DNA from: Myxococcales bacterium
Lineage (GTDB): Bacteria > Myxococcota_A > SURF-8
Direction of reading: 5' to 3'
DNA: 64,000 bases
Assembly: GCA_003598065.1 (NCBI GenBank)
Contig: QZKR01000004.1
Coordinates: 1 to 64,000 of the forward strand
Below the pieces are notes generated by a model. The model was not told where the DNA came from. It was given only the letters and a program-made list of their open reading frames with translations, and searched no databases. Below are positions 1-8,421 of the stretch, in pieces. The position numbers were made by a program, and so were the translations under genes. Position 1 is the first letter of the stretch. Every line of letters begins with the position of its first letter.

Positions 1-81
1 CCGGCGGGCCGCGCTCGGTTTGCTCCCGCAAACCTTGCTTGGCATCGCCTCTACGGGCTGTAAAACAGCATTTAGCAGATA

Positions 82-1071
82 CTAGCGGTACAGCCTCGCC
101 CCGCGCACGCCGACGGCCACGCGCCAGATCTTGGCCCCGGCCAGTTCGGTGACGTACAGCGAGCAGGGATCGAAGCCCTCACCCTCGCCGAAGGCGAGCG
201 AAGCCGGCGTGGTCATGCCGCCGACGAGCGTTTCATATGATCCGTCTAGTGCGACGCGGACAATCTGTCCCTTGATATTGGCGGCGACGTAGAGATTGCC
301 GTCTTCGTCCATGGCCATGCCGTCGTTGACGCTGCCGGGGTCGAGACGCGTGAATTCCTCCACGCCGGCGGCCTCGCCGTCTACGACGGAGACGGCGAAG
401 ACGCGGCTGTCTTGGTCGAAGGTGTTGGCGACGTAAAGCGTTTTCCCGTCCGCCGAAAAAACCATGCCGTTGGGCGAGGGAATCTCGTTCGTCCATAGCG
501 TGGCTTCGCCATCGTCGGTGATCTCCCAGATTTCCGGGGCAAAGTCGTCGGAGACGAGCCAGCTTCCCCACGGCGTGCGGACGGGGAAATTCGCGTTGGC
601 GATCGCGCCTTCCGATAAGGCTTGAGCGTCCCCTTCCGGCGAGACGCGCCAAAGAACGCCGTCGCGAACATCGACCTCGTCCGACGGTCCGAAGTCGCAA
701 ACGAGGATGGACCCGTCTTCGGCGGCGGCGATGCCCACCGCCTTGCTGAACGGAGCCACGTCCCGTTGGATGCCGTCAGGGCTGATCTCCATCAGCATAG
801 TGGCGGAAGCGGCGTACAGCTTTCCTTTACCGTCGAACGTGATGCCTTCCGTGCCGCTCAATCCGTCGGCCAAAGCGATTTTCTCTCCCTCCGCGAGGTC
901 CGTCCAGCAGGCGGGCAAAGCATCTTCATCGATTTCTGCCTCCTCGTCGCCGTCGGTCATCTCGTCGCCATCGGTTTGCGCCTCGCCGCCGTCGGACGAG
1001 CAGCCCGCCGGAATCGAGAGAAGCGCAAGGGCCGCCGCCAGTATCCACGCCATGCGTGTCGAGTTGGTCAT
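82..1071 (-). CDS. SMP-30/gluconolactonase-like beta-propeller lipoprotein
   Basis: Predicted outer-membrane lipoprotein of 329 residues. The N-terminus has a hydrophobic stretch ending in a lipobox (I-P-A-G-C), then a short acidic linker with two DGD units, then a six-bladed propeller of the SMP-30/gluconolactonase/LRE type. Visible family landmarks are EGITFD (metal Glu), SPNGMVFS (metal Asn) and NDGMAMDEDGNLYVA (catalytic Asp), so the calcium-binding and active-site residues of lactonases look retained. The natural substrate cannot be told from sequence. The start at 1071 is chosen because GCGAGGAAACG precedes it and the signal peptide begins there; the longer frame to 1113 adds a charged leader. 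A sigma70-type promoter lies at 1133-1160. It is transcribed alone, divergent from the hydroxyacyl-CoA dehydrogenase gene. Confidence 0.85.
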   Translation of the reverse strand: MTNSTRMAWILAAALALLSIPAGCSSDGGEAQTDGDEMTDGDEEAEIDEDALPACWTDLAEGEKIALADGLSGTEGITFDGKGKLYAASATMLMEISPDGIQRDVAPFSKAVGIAAAEDGSILVCDFGPSDEVDVRDGVLWRVSPEGDAQALSEGAIANANFPVRTPWGSWLVSDDFAPEIWEITDDGEATLWTNEIPSPNGMVFSADGKTLYVANTFDQDSRVFAVSVVDGEAAGVEEFTRLDPGSVNDGMAMDEDGNLYVAANIKGQIVRVALDGSYETLVGGMTTPASLAFGEGEGFDPCSLYVTELAGAKIWRVAVGVRGARLYR

Positions 1072-1132
1072 ATCGTTTCCTCGCCTGCTGTTAAGGGCGA
1101 ACCAGGCGCCCATCCGATTTTAGATTGTCTCC

Positions 1133-1160
1133 ACTATACCGCGCCCGCCATTCGATGCAA
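1133..1160 (-). promoter_or_regulatory. sigma70-type promoter for the SMP-30-like lipoprotein gene
   Basis: On the minus strand TTGCAT (1155-1160) and TATAGT (1133-1138) are separated by 16 bases. Transcription would start near 1126, giving a leader of about 55 bases. Inferred from consensus match and position only. Confidence 0.5.
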
Positions 1161-1270
1161 GAGCTTCGGGAAAAGATTGCAATCGACGGGGAAGGATAGT
1201 AAACGGTTACCGTCTAAAACGATTTGCCGTCCATCGATGGCTGTAACCCATTTTGAAAAGGAGGGATGAA

Positions 1271-2116
1271 ATGGCCGAGCTTCAGAAGGCAGGGATCTTA
1301 GGCGCCGGCATGATGGGAGCGGAGATCGCGCTGGTTTGCGCCCGGGCGGGGATGGCCGTCGTCATGAAGGAAGTCAATCTGGAATTGGCGCAAAAAGGCA
1401 AGAAGCGCATCGCCGACATTCTGAACAAGCAGGTTTCCAAAGGGCAGCTTGCCCAGGCCGACGCCGACGCGGCGCTGGCCCTCGTCACGCCTACCGACAA
1501 ATACGACGGCTTCGCCGACGCCGACATCGTGGTCGAAGCGATTCTGGAAGTCGTCGATATCAAGCAGCAGGCGTTCCGGGAACTCGATGCGGTATGCAAG
1601 CCGACCTGCATTTTTGCTTCCAACACGTCCTCGATTTCGATCACCAAGCTTGCCGCGGCGGCGCGGCCGGATCGCTTCGTCGGTTTGCATTTCTTCTCGC
1701 CGGTGTCGATCATGAAGCTTGTGGAAGTAATCCCCGGCCTGCTGGCGACGCCGGAGACGGTCGAAATCGCCAAGGCCTTCTGCGTCAAGATCGGCAAAAC
1801 GCCGATCAAGGTTAAGAACGTGGAGGGCTTCGCGGTCAACCGCATGCTCTGCGCGATGATGAACGAAGCCTATCGCCTTGTCGATGAGGGCGTGGCCTCG
1901 ATCGAGGACATCGACACCGCCTGCAAGCTCGGCCTCGGCCACCCGGTGGGCCCGTTGCGCCTGTGCGACAACATCAGCCTGGATCTGCTGGGCAAGGTGC
2001 ACGACATCCTTGCCGAAGCCTACGGCGACCGTTTCAAAGCGCCCAACGCCTTCCGGGAGCGCGTGTCGGCGGGCCACTATGGCCGCAAAACCGGCAAAGG
2101 CTGGTATGATTATTGA
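1271..2116 (+). CDS. hbd: 3-hydroxyacyl-CoA (3-hydroxybutyryl-CoA) dehydrogenase
   Basis: Cytoplasmic NAD-dependent enzyme oxidising 3-hydroxyacyl-CoA to 3-ketoacyl-CoA, or the reverse in butyrate-type synthesis. The 281-residue length is normal for the short Hbd/PaaH class. Residues 11-16 (GAGMMG) form the Rossmann dinucleotide motif. SNTSSI and GLHFFSP (His140 is the expected catalytic histidine) follow, and the C-terminal helical dimerisation domain carries GLGHPVGPL and GRKTGKGWYDY. The start at 1271 is preceded by AGGAGGG at about 6 bases spacing, so the in-frame ATG at 1253 upstream of that site is rejected. It stands alone, with no thiolase or crotonase beside it, so beta-oxidation versus butyrate or PHB metabolism stays open. 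Confidence 0.93.
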   Translation: MAELQKAGILGAGMMGAEIALVCARAGMAVVMKEVNLELAQKGKKRIADILNKQVSKGQLAQADADAALALVTPTDKYDGFADADIVVEAILEVVDIKQQAFRELDAVCKPTCIFASNTSSISITKLAAAARPDRFVGLHFFSPVSIMKLVEVIPGLLATPETVEIAKAFCVKIGKTPIKVKNVEGFAVNRMLCAMMNEAYRLVDEGVASIEDIDTACKLGLGHPVGPLRLCDNISLDLLGKVHDILAEAYGDRFKAPNAFRERVSAGHYGRKTGKGWYDY

Positions 2117-2149
2117 TCGAGCTAACGTGGAAGTTGTTAGAATAAAAAG

Positions 2150-2177
2150 AAAACCCCGCCTCGAAAGGCGGGGTTTT
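2150..2177. terminator. bidirectional intrinsic terminator
   Basis: An 11-base perfect stem (2150-2160 with 2167-2177) closes a 6-base loop TCGAAA, with A-runs on the left and T-runs on the right. It therefore works on both strands, between the convergent hbd gene and the coiled-coil lipoprotein gene. Confidence 0.85.
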
Positions 2178-2204
2178 CGGCATTAATCGAACCAGGGTTC
2201 GGAA

Positions 2205-2747
2205 TTACTTGCAGGCGTTGAAGGCGTTAAGGTCGGCCGCCTTGAGCTGGCATTCGGCCTTGGGCGCCGTGGTGGTCTTGCCGCAGGAATCTTTGCATTC
2301 GGCAAGCTGCTTCTCTTCCGCCGCCTTTTGGGCTTCCTCGGCGGCCTTCTTGGCTCCCTGAGCGGCCGCGATCTTCTGCTCTTTTTCCTGGGCCAGGGTC
2401 TGGATCGCCGGCGCGAATTCCTGAGCTTTTTCGTTCTTCTTCTTGTTGTATTCTTCGATCAGGGCTTTCTTCTCTTCATCATTCTTCGCCTGGCCGAGCT
2501 TCGCCTGCAGTTCGGCTTCGACCGCCTGAACGGCCTGCATCAAAGGAGCCTGGGCTTCGGCCAGTTTCTTCTGGAAATCGGCTTCCACCGCCGCCACCGG
2601 GTCGTCCGCCGGGGTCGGATTGGCCGCCTGGGCCAGGGCGAGCTGCTTCTGGCACACGCTCTCGCACTGCTGCGGGGTGGCCTTCTGAGCGCAACCCGCC
2701 GCGATCAACGCCATCGCCACGAAAACCATAACCAAAGACGTACGCAT
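2205..2747 (-). CDS. Ala/Lys/Glu-rich coiled-coil lipoprotein
   Basis: Small lipoprotein of 180 residues. The signal peptide ends at the lipobox I-A-A-G-C (Cys19). The mature part opens with a CxxxC motif (QQCESVCQKQ) and ends with two more cysteine groups (ECKDSCG, AECQLKAADLNAFNAC). Between them lies a long Lys/Glu/Ala/Gln-rich stretch, about residues 45-145, with strong helical and coiled-coil character. The pairing of N- and C-terminal cysteines suggests disulfide-stabilised helical hairpins in the periplasm, but no family is recognised. AAGGAGAAC precedes the ATG. Transcribed alone, ending at the shared terminator 2150-2177. Function unknown. Confidence 0.8.
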   Translation of the reverse strand: MRTSLVMVFVAMALIAAGCAQKATPQQCESVCQKQLALAQAANPTPADDPVAAVEADFQKKLAEAQAPLMQAVQAVEAELQAKLGQAKNDEEKKALIEEYNKKKNEKAQEFAPAIQTLAQEKEQKIAAAQGAKKAAEEAQKAAEEKQLAECKDSCGKTTTAPKAECQLKAADLNAFNACK

Positions 2748-3056
2748 CGCTTGTTCTCCTTCTCTAGTTTGTTAATCCCCGTTCTTGCCTGTCACTACCT
2801 AACAGGTGGTGGGAACCCCTAATTTAGTTGATAGGGTGCATTTAGCGGAAGGGCGCGTCAACCTTGGTGCGCGCGCATGCGTGACTTTGGCGTGCCTCCG
2901 CACTAAACCGCCCGCGGTACTTCCTACGTTTCATTCCAAATGTACGACCGGTTAGAGAGAGACCGTGCGCTATATACGGCCAAACCCCCTCGGAAGTCAA
3001 TAATATTTTTTCTTCATGCGAAGCAGAGAAGGGTCAGGCCGCCTACCGGGACTGAA
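2748..3056. other. intergenic region without a gene
   Basis: About 309 bases between two minus-strand genes. It contains the Shine-Dalgarno site of the coiled-coil lipoprotein gene and an alternating purine-pyrimidine palindrome, TGCGCGCGCA, at 2868-2877. I see no ORF with coding character and no clear terminator for the gene at 2205. Confidence 0.5.
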
Positions 3057-3809
3057 TTACAAGGCCTTTGCGAGCGCGGCGTATTCGATCTCATTGATGG
3101 CATTGGTGTTTTTAAGGCGCTCGGCGATTGCGCGGCGGCGCTTGATCATCGTTTCCCGCTCGTCGTTCACGGCGTAGCGCCGTGGATTGATCGTGATTGA
3201 GGCCAACCGCACCGCTTGTTCAAGGCTCAGTTCGGCGCAGGAGCGGCCGAAATACGTTCGGGCCGCCGTTTCGCAACCGAAAACGCCGTTGCCCCATTCG
3301 ATGTAATTCAGATATAGCTCCAGAATCCGCTCCTTGCTGAGGAAGAGTTCCAACAGAACCGTCAAACCGGCCTCCAGACCCTTGCGCATGAAGGATCGTT
3401 CGGGCGAAAGGTATAAATTTTTAGCCAATTGCTGAGTGATGGTCGAAGCGCCTCGAACGATCCGGCCTTTCTCCTGACCTTTCTTCACCGCCACTTGGAT
3501 CTCGTAAAAGTCGAAACCGTAATGACTGAAAAAGGCTCCATCCTCGGCGACGACGATCGCCGCCCGGAGGTAAGGCGAGATGGATTTCAGCGGAACGATT
3601 TTGTGCCTGATTTTCAGGGTTTTTCCTGCGTCTTCGGCCTGTTGGAGACGAATCTCCATCAACGCCGATTCTTCCGGCGACCGCCAGTTTAGAAGTGCGA
3701 CACTGGCCATGGCCCATAGCGCCGCCAGCGCGACGAAAACGGCGAGAATGGCGAACATCCGTCGGAACAGTCTGCGGACGAGGCTCCGGTTTGGCCGCTT
3801 TGCGCCCAT
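3057..3809 (-). CDS. mtgA: monofunctional biosynthetic peptidoglycan glycosyltransferase (GT51)
   Basis: Inner-membrane enzyme that polymerises lipid II into glycan strands, without the transpeptidase domain of class A PBPs. An N-terminal basic stretch and one membrane helix (about residues 14-40) precede the GT51 domain. GT51 motifs appear in order: EDGAFFSHYGFD with the catalytic Glu at about residue 89, RGASTITQQLAKN, RKGLEAGLTVLLE, SKERILELYLNYIEWGNGVFG, and AARTYFG. Length (250 residues) fits MtgA. A TTG at 3821 would extend it by four codons, but its ribosome site would abut the codon; the ATG at 3809 is preferred. It lies 32 bases downstream of the small lipoprotein gene at 3842, so the two are probably co-transcribed. 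Confidence 0.93.
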   Translation of the reverse strand: MGAKRPNRSLVRRLFRRMFAILAVFVALAALWAMASVALLNWRSPEESALMEIRLQQAEDAGKTLKIRHKIVPLKSISPYLRAAIVVAEDGAFFSHYGFDFYEIQVAVKKGQEKGRIVRGASTITQQLAKNLYLSPERSFMRKGLEAGLTVLLELFLSKERILELYLNYIEWGNGVFGCETAARTYFGRSCAELSLEQAVRLASITINPRRYAVNDERETMIKRRRAIAERLKNTNAINEIEYAALAKAL

Positions 3810-3841
3810 GACCTGAATCAACTCCGTTGGTGGCGCAGGCG

Positions 3842-4249
3842 TTACGGATTTGCAGGCGATGGCGCCGCCGGCTCGCTCGGTGGCGGCGCGTCTTTGACCG
3901 TTTCGCTATTTTCCAGCGCTGAAGACGGGAAGGGCAGCGGCGGCGTGTAGGGTGGGATGGCAGGATCCATGTCGATCGTCTTTTCCTCGGGCAGTTTCAT
4001 CGCTGGAGCCGTGACCGGAAGGGGAGCCTTCTCCCATTCGTTGGCATACTGCGTTACAGCCCCGAGCATTTCCAGATGGGCTGCGTTCAGGCAAGCATGC
4101 TGGTCGCACGGACTGAGATTCGACTGGCACGCCTCGCGGCGCTCCTGGTACGCCTCGTAGGCGTAATCGATGCCATCCCGACTTAGCGAGGCGCAACCGC
4201 TCGCCGTCGCGAACGCGCCCATGACCGTAATCCAGGTCATCCACCGCAT
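3842..4249 (-). CDS. small Pro-rich lipoprotein upstream of mtgA
   Basis: Predicted lipoprotein of 135 residues. A signal peptide from MRWMTW runs to a cysteine in A-S-G-C. The mature part has a Cys pair region (EACQSNLSPCDQHACLNAAHLE) that may form disulfides, and a low-complexity Pro/Ala/Ser tail (PPYTPPLPFP, PPSEPAAPSPANP) typical of envelope spacers. GGGAGGT precedes the ATG at 4249; the longer frame to 4336 lacks a signal peptide. Its position immediately upstream of mtgA hints at a cell-envelope role, but no domain is recognised. Confidence 0.72.
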   Translation of the reverse strand: MRWMTWITVMGAFATASGCASLSRDGIDYAYEAYQERREACQSNLSPCDQHACLNAAHLEMLGAVTQYANEWEKAPLPVTAPAMKLPEEKTIDMDPAIPPYTPPLPFPSSALENSETVKDAPPPSEPAAPSPANP

Positions 4250-4422
4250 CGATACCTCCCTACGGCGGAATTCATCGCCGTACAAGGGCACCATTACCTT
4301 CCCGAGGGGAGGGCTGTCAAGATGCCCGGAGGCCAAAGGCGCCTAAAGCGATGCAATTAGCGCCGGGATCGCCATTCCCGTTGGGTTGCGATAGGACCTT
4401 AAATCCATTAGATTTGCAGAAA

Positions 4423-4492
4423 GGGCAAATTCTTTACCCATCATTTCCGGTGGTCGTGAATTTGATGGGTGACAAGTTACCCATCCTGCGCC
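4423..4492 (-). repeat. GATGGG paired-hairpin repeat, copy 1
   Basis: About 70 bases nearly identical, in reverse orientation, to the copy at 55513-55587. Each unit has two hairpins built on GATGGGTAA...TTACCCATC arms. This copy lies just downstream of the DUF4328 gene; a degenerate copy in the opposite orientation (5245-5311) lies upstream of it. Confidence 0.8.
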
Positions 4493-4504
4493 GCTTCTTC
4501 CGCC

Positions 4505-5203
4505 TCACGTCGCCAGAGCCGGCTGGCTTTCCGGCGCCGGCGTGCTTTTGGTCTGCGTTTCCCATTTTTCCAATTGCCCTTTGTTTATTTTCAAGATCAA
4601 CAGGATCAAAATGGGTCCCGCGATGAACATGCTGATATCGCATAGCAGCCGTGTCGGAAATTCCTGCCACTCCATGGGTTTGGAGGATTGCAAATAATAA
4701 TAAATATAACTTGCTATTATGTTGAAGAGTGTCATTAGCCACCAAACTTCGACCATCAAAGGTGCTTTGGCGCTTTTCCAGTTTTCATCGGGGCCAGAAG
4801 ACAAAAGCAACTCTTTCATGATGCAGTATGGAAAATACAAATACACAACTGGTACAAGCCAAGCCAGCACGCCCCACTTGGGAGTGTAGGTGACCCCTGT
4901 TTTCAATGCCGCCGCATTTCGCAAAACTTTCACAAGCCAAATCATTAAAAGGAAGCCGACAAGGTAATACACGGTAATTTGCAGCAGCCATAGCGACGAA
5001 TACGTCAACACCAACGTTAGCGGCAACACGTCCCGAGGAAGATCCTCGAATTTTTCAATGGAGAAGATGCCGGCTTTGTGGAAATGCATCCAGGAGACAA
5101 TATCCGCTCCCGCCGATAGGAGCGTGACAAACAACGTCCCAGCAAGACCGGCCAGAAGCAGGAACGAAGTAACCCTTGGCTGCCTGTAAGTTGGCGTCGT
5201 CAT
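4505..5203 (-). CDS. DUF4328-type membrane protein
   Basis: Integral membrane protein of 232 residues with about six hydrophobic segments. Between segments it carries the family-like block WGVLAWLVPVVYLYFPYC followed by IMKELL and later EVWWLMTLFN, the pattern of DUF4328 proteins. Their biochemical role is not established. AGAGGAG lies 7 bases before the ATG. The gene is visibly less GC-rich than its neighbours (many AT-rich codons, TATTATTATT-like runs near 4695) and sits between inverted copies of a dispersed repeat. This is consistent with recent acquisition, which is inference. Confidence 0.72.
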   Translation of the reverse strand: MTTPTYRQPRVTSFLLLAGLAGTLFVTLLSAGADIVSWMHFHKAGIFSIEKFEDLPRDVLPLTLVLTYSSLWLLQITVYYLVGFLLMIWLVKVLRNAAALKTGVTYTPKWGVLAWLVPVVYLYFPYCIMKELLLSSGPDENWKSAKAPLMVEVWWLMTLFNIIASYIYYYLQSSKPMEWQEFPTRLLCDISMFIAGPILILLILKINKGQLEKWETQTKSTPAPESQPALAT

Positions 5204-5244
5204 ATTTAGTCTCCTCTGAAAACCTTTGTAATATTGGCAGTTGC

Positions 5245-5311
5245 AGGATAGGTGGCTCGTCGCCCATCAAATCCATGATCGCCAGAAATTATGGGGAAGA
5301 TATTATCCTTA
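5245..5311 (+). repeat. GATGGG paired-hairpin repeat, degenerate copy 2
   Basis: Aligns along about 65 bases with the copy at 55513-55587 (shared order: AGGAT-GGT, CGCCCATCAAAT-CATGAT, AAATTATGGGGAAGA, TTATCCT), with many substitutions. Opposite orientation to copy 1 at 4423-4492. Confidence 0.6.
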
Positions 5312-5386
5312 TTGCCGATCAAGAGCCAGTATATTTCTAAAAAAAAACTTCAATTCTGGCGAGCGGCATGCGGCCCGGTTTCGAGT

Positions 5387-5421
5387 GGCACAGTCTCCCG
5401 GTCTTCGGTCGTGAGTATACC
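5387..5421 (-). repeat. GGCATAGTCT element, partial copy
   Basis: The reverse complement of these 35 bases matches the left end of the element at 7180-7276 and the start of a copy cut by the window end (63979-64000): GGNATA, then TCACGACCGAAG, then CGGGAG-CTGTG. Confidence 0.65.
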
Positions 5422-5616
5422 ACCCGTTGGGGTCGCCCTCATCGCCTCCGGCGCCGCGGCGTCGCCGGGAACAAAACGTTGGCGGCGACCGGCGGAGTGT
5501 GATAGCAGAAGGAATATCGACCCCCGGACATCGAGAAATTCCGAGGCGCAGGCCCATGGATTGGCTGTTCGAGCAAGGCCCGATCACTTAGGGCAGCTTT
5601 TATCGGAGAGAAAAAG

Positions 5617-7170
5617 ATGCCTCGATCCGTAATCGGTTTTCCAGGGCTGACGCTGCTGCTTGTGGCGCTGCTGATCGGCGGCGCGAGCGCGTGCAGTTCG
5701 GAGAAGGAAGCTGCGTTGATCGACGGCGACGCCGATCGCACCGCTGAGGAAGAAGCCGACATTGCCGGCGACGGCGACGAGGAGCTTATCGAGGCGGAGG
5801 CCGAGGAAGACGCCGAACCCGCCGCCGACGGCGATACGGACGCCGAGGCGGAAGAGGACGCCGAGCCCGAGCCGCCGCGCGCCTACTATGCCGCCGGCGG
5901 CGCGATGCGCACCCAGGACGGCCATGCGCTCTACTTGCGCGGCGTCAATATCGCCCAGATGTCGAAGTATCCGCCGAATTATCTCTACCCGCTGGAGCCT
6001 GCCGACATCGAGCGCCTGCTGACCAGCGGCATCAACAACGTGCGCATGCTCATCTCCTGGGAGCCCTTGAGCCCCGATGCGCCGGGCGAGATCGACGCCG
6101 CCTACCTCGCCGCCTGGGCGGAGCAGGTGCGGATGCTCACCGAGGCCGGGCTGTATGTCGTGGTGGACATGCACCAGGATCTCTGGGGCCCGCCGATGGG
6201 CAACGGCGGACCGTCCTGGAGTTGCCCGGACGAACTGGAGGAGGGCTATGTTCCCAAAGATCCCTGGTGGCTCAACTACACCTCCGAGCAGGTGATCGCC
6301 TGTTTCGACAATTTCTGGGGCAGCGAGGAATTGCAAGGCGTCTACGCGGAAGCATACGCCGCCGTGGCCGAGGCCGCCTGCGCCTTCGACAAAGTGGTCG
6401 GCTTCGATTTCATGAACGAGCCGTATCCCGGCAGCGGTTTGGGCGATCTGGGCTTCGACAACGAAATCCTGCTGCCGTTCTATCTGAAGGTGATGGAGGC
6501 GGTCGAGGCGGCTTGTCCGGGACGGCTTTACTTCTTCGAGCCGACCATCGGGCTTTTCTCGAACGCCCCTTTCGCTTTTCCCGAGGCGTTGCGGGATCGG
6601 GTGGTGATGGCCCCGCACTTCTACCCGCGCGCCGTCCATGACCCGAACACGGCCGGTTACGACGGCGACCGGGCGAACCTCGAAGAGACCATTCTCGACG
6701 CCTGGGGCGGCTATCTCGATCAGGGCGTCCCGCTCTGGATCGGCGAATTCGGCGGCATGACGGCCAATCCGAATTTCGATCTCTACATGAAGCATGTCAG
6801 CGAACTATATTACGACTACTATATTTCCTCGGCGTTATGGGTTTACGATCCCTCGGATGGCGGGTTCTCCCTGCTCGACTCCAGCCTGGCGCTCAAACCG
6901 GTCTATGAGCCGGTTTACCGCCTGCCCGTGCCGACGCGCCTGCCCTCCAAGCCTGCCGACATTCAGGCCGACTGGGAGGCGGGCGAGCTGACCTTCCGCG
7001 TCGAATGTGAACTGGGCCGCTCGCTCACTATGCTTTTACCCAATGCTGGTGACCGCTGCACGACAGAACCGGCTGGATTACTGCCAACTTTGGAGGGCGG
7101 GCCGGGCTTCGTCGAGGCGGCCTGCGCGACGGCGGGGACGGCGACGGTCGCGTGTACACGGGGACGGTGA
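5617..7170 (+). CDS. GH5 endoglycoceramidase-like glycoside hydrolase lipoprotein
   Basis: Predicted surface or periplasmic lipoprotein of 517 residues. The signal peptide ends at G-A-S-A-C (Cys26), then an acidic Asp/Glu/Gly spacer with several DGD units runs to about residue 85. The catalytic domain is a family 5 glycoside hydrolase. YLRGVNIAQMSKYP, NVRMLISWEPLSP and VVVDMHQDLWG match the endoglycosylceramidase-like GH5 branch. The acid/base Glu is E268 in DFMNEPYPG; the nucleophile is E377 in LWIGEFGGM. A beta-sandwich-like tail follows (about residues 440-517), as in that branch. The likely reaction is hydrolysis of a glycolipid or beta-glycan; the substrate is unproven. The start is supported by GGAGAGAAAAAG before the ATG. 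Confidence 0.88.
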   Translation: MPRSVIGFPGLTLLLVALLIGGASACSSEKEAALIDGDADRTAEEEADIAGDGDEELIEAEAEEDAEPAADGDTDAEAEEDAEPEPPRAYYAAGGAMRTQDGHALYLRGVNIAQMSKYPPNYLYPLEPADIERLLTSGINNVRMLISWEPLSPDAPGEIDAAYLAAWAEQVRMLTEAGLYVVVDMHQDLWGPPMGNGGPSWSCPDELEEGYVPKDPWWLNYTSEQVIACFDNFWGSEELQGVYAEAYAAVAEAACAFDKVVGFDFMNEPYPGSGLGDLGFDNEILLPFYLKVMEAVEAACPGRLYFFEPTIGLFSNAPFAFPEALRDRVVMAPHFYPRAVHDPNTAGYDGDRANLEETILDAWGGYLDQGVPLWIGEFGGMTANPNFDLYMKHVSELYYDYYISSALWVYDPSDGGFSLLDSSLALKPVYEPVYRLPVPTRLPSKPADIQADWEAGELTFRVECELGRSLTMLLPNAGDRCTTEPAGLLPTLEGGPGFVEAACATAGTATVACTRGR

Positions 7171-7179
7171 GAACGGCGT

Positions 7180-7276
7180 CGGTGGCATAGTCTGACAACC
7201 GAAGGTCGGGAGGCTGTGTGCTGGGGCGCAAACGCACAGCTTTCCGCCGTCTTCGGCGGCGTAAACTATGCCACCG
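7180..7276. repeat. GGCATAGTCT element with 12-base terminal inverted repeats
   Basis: The ends are perfect 12-base inverted repeats (7180-7191 CGGTGGCATAGT; 7265-7276 ACTATGCCACCG). Inside are two hairpins: GCTGTG/CACAGC (7213-7218, 7235-7240) and CCGCCG-TCTT-CGGCGG (7244-7259). It fills the gap between the convergent GH5 and AlkB-like genes and may also end transcription. Related partial copies are at 5387-5421 and 63979-64000. Confidence 0.75.
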
Positions 7277-7305
7277 GTCATCTGGACCCCGCGTTGGCGG
7301 CGGTG

Positions 7306-8388
7306 CTATGCTTCCGCTACCGCCGGCGAATCGAAATACTCCTTGGCCAGATCCTTCATGTGAGGCGGGACGCGCTTGTTCATGACGGCGAACCAGAGGG
7401 GCGGAACCAGCGTCAAGAGCACCATTCCCGCGTAGCCGGTGGGAAGCTGCGGCGACTCGTCGAGGTGGCGCAGCAGCTGGTAGCGGATGTGCGCCCGGGC
7501 GTGATGGTCGGAATGGCGCTGGAGATTGAAGAGAAAGTAGTTCGTCAGCCGCTGCGAGGCGTTCCAGGAATGAACGGGCGTAACCTCCTCGAACTCCGTG
7601 TCCGACACCCGACGCCGCAGCAGGCCGTAATGCTCGATGTAGTTGACGATCTCCAAAAGGGTGATGGCAACAAGGCTCTGGACGAGGAAGAACGCCACCG
7701 CCGCCGCGCCCCATAGGAGGCCGAGCCCCACGGCCAGCGCCGCCGTGGCGGCCAGATAGCGCAGAATGCGGTTGTGGAAGCCGTACTCGGCGAGCCCCTT
7801 TTTCTTGAGCCGATGGCGTTCGATGGTCCAGGCGGAGATGAAGCTGTCGATGATCGTGCGCGGGAGGAAGGCGTAAACCGATTCGCCGTAGCGCGCCGTG
7901 GCGGGGTCCTGCGGCGTGGCCACGCGCCGATGGTGGCCGGCGACGTGCTCGATCGACCAGTGCAGGTAGCTCACGCTCCACAGCATCGCCTTGCCAAGAA
8001 AAGTTTCGAAAGGCCTGTAGCGGTGGATCAGCTCGTGCGAGACGTTGATGCCCATCGCCCCGCCGACGATGCCGACCGAAACCGTCAGGCCGGCCGTCTC
8101 CACCCAGGACAGGTTTTTCGTCCCGGCGACCCAGGCGCCCCAGAACATCAGCGCCACCTGGACCGGCGCGGCGATCCAGGTCAGCAGCTTGAAATCGCGA
8201 GCTTCGTCGAGGGTCGCCTCCTCTTCCGGCGTCGGATTCAGCGTGTTCGCGCCGAGGACGAAATCGAAGAGCGGCACGACGACGAAGGCGATGAAGACGG
8301 TGAGGAATGTGAGCCATCCGCCGAGGGCATAACCGGCGAGCGTGGCCAGCACGGTAAGGAAAATCAATGTAAAAGGAAACGTGCGCAT
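7306..8388 (-). CDS. alkB: AlkB-type membrane di-iron hydroxylase (alkane 1-monooxygenase family)
   Basis: Integral membrane di-iron oxygenase of 360 residues with about six hydrophobic segments. All AlkB histidine boxes are visible: HELIH (118-122), HWSIEHVAGHHRR (143-155) and RHSDHHA (292-297), plus the AlkB/XylM signature NYIEHYG with His253. This signature separates it from ordinary desaturases. Family members hydroxylate terminal carbons of alkanes or other hydrophobic substrates and need rubredoxin; no rubredoxin gene lies beside it. The start at 8388 gives a proper first membrane segment; the longer frame to 8484 crosses a GC-rich hairpin and is rejected. Divergent from the cyclase-like gene at 8602. 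Confidence 0.88.
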   Translation of the reverse strand: MRTFPFTLIFLTVLATLAGYALGGWLTFLTVFIAFVVVPLFDFVLGANTLNPTPEEEATLDEARDFKLLTWIAAPVQVALMFWGAWVAGTKNLSWVETAGLTVSVGIVGGAMGINVSHELIHRYRPFETFLGKAMLWSVSYLHWSIEHVAGHHRRVATPQDPATARYGESVYAFLPRTIIDSFISAWTIERHRLKKKGLAEYGFHNRILRYLAATAALAVGLGLLWGAAAVAFFLVQSLVAITLLEIVNYIEHYGLLRRRVSDTEFEEVTPVHSWNASQRLTNYFLFNLQRHSDHHARAHIRYQLLRHLDESPQLPTGYAGMVLLTLVPPLWFAVMNKRVPPHMKDLAKEYFDSPAVAEA

Positions 8389-8421
8389 CTTGCGTTCCGC
8401 AAGGCATAAGTGAACGCCCTG

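Larger units (their letters stand above)
5204..5616. other. intergenic region rich in repeats, no gene
   Basis: 413 bases between divergent genes. It holds a degenerate GATGGG-type repeat (5245-5311) and a copy of the GGCATAGTCT-type element (5387-5421), followed by GC-rich inverted sequence around 5450-5500. Short reading frames here have no coding character. Confidence 0.6.

Noticed and set aside
1-81. Partial gene at the window start
   Set aside because: No frame with coding character; only a small hairpin GGTTTGC/GCAAACC at 17-34.
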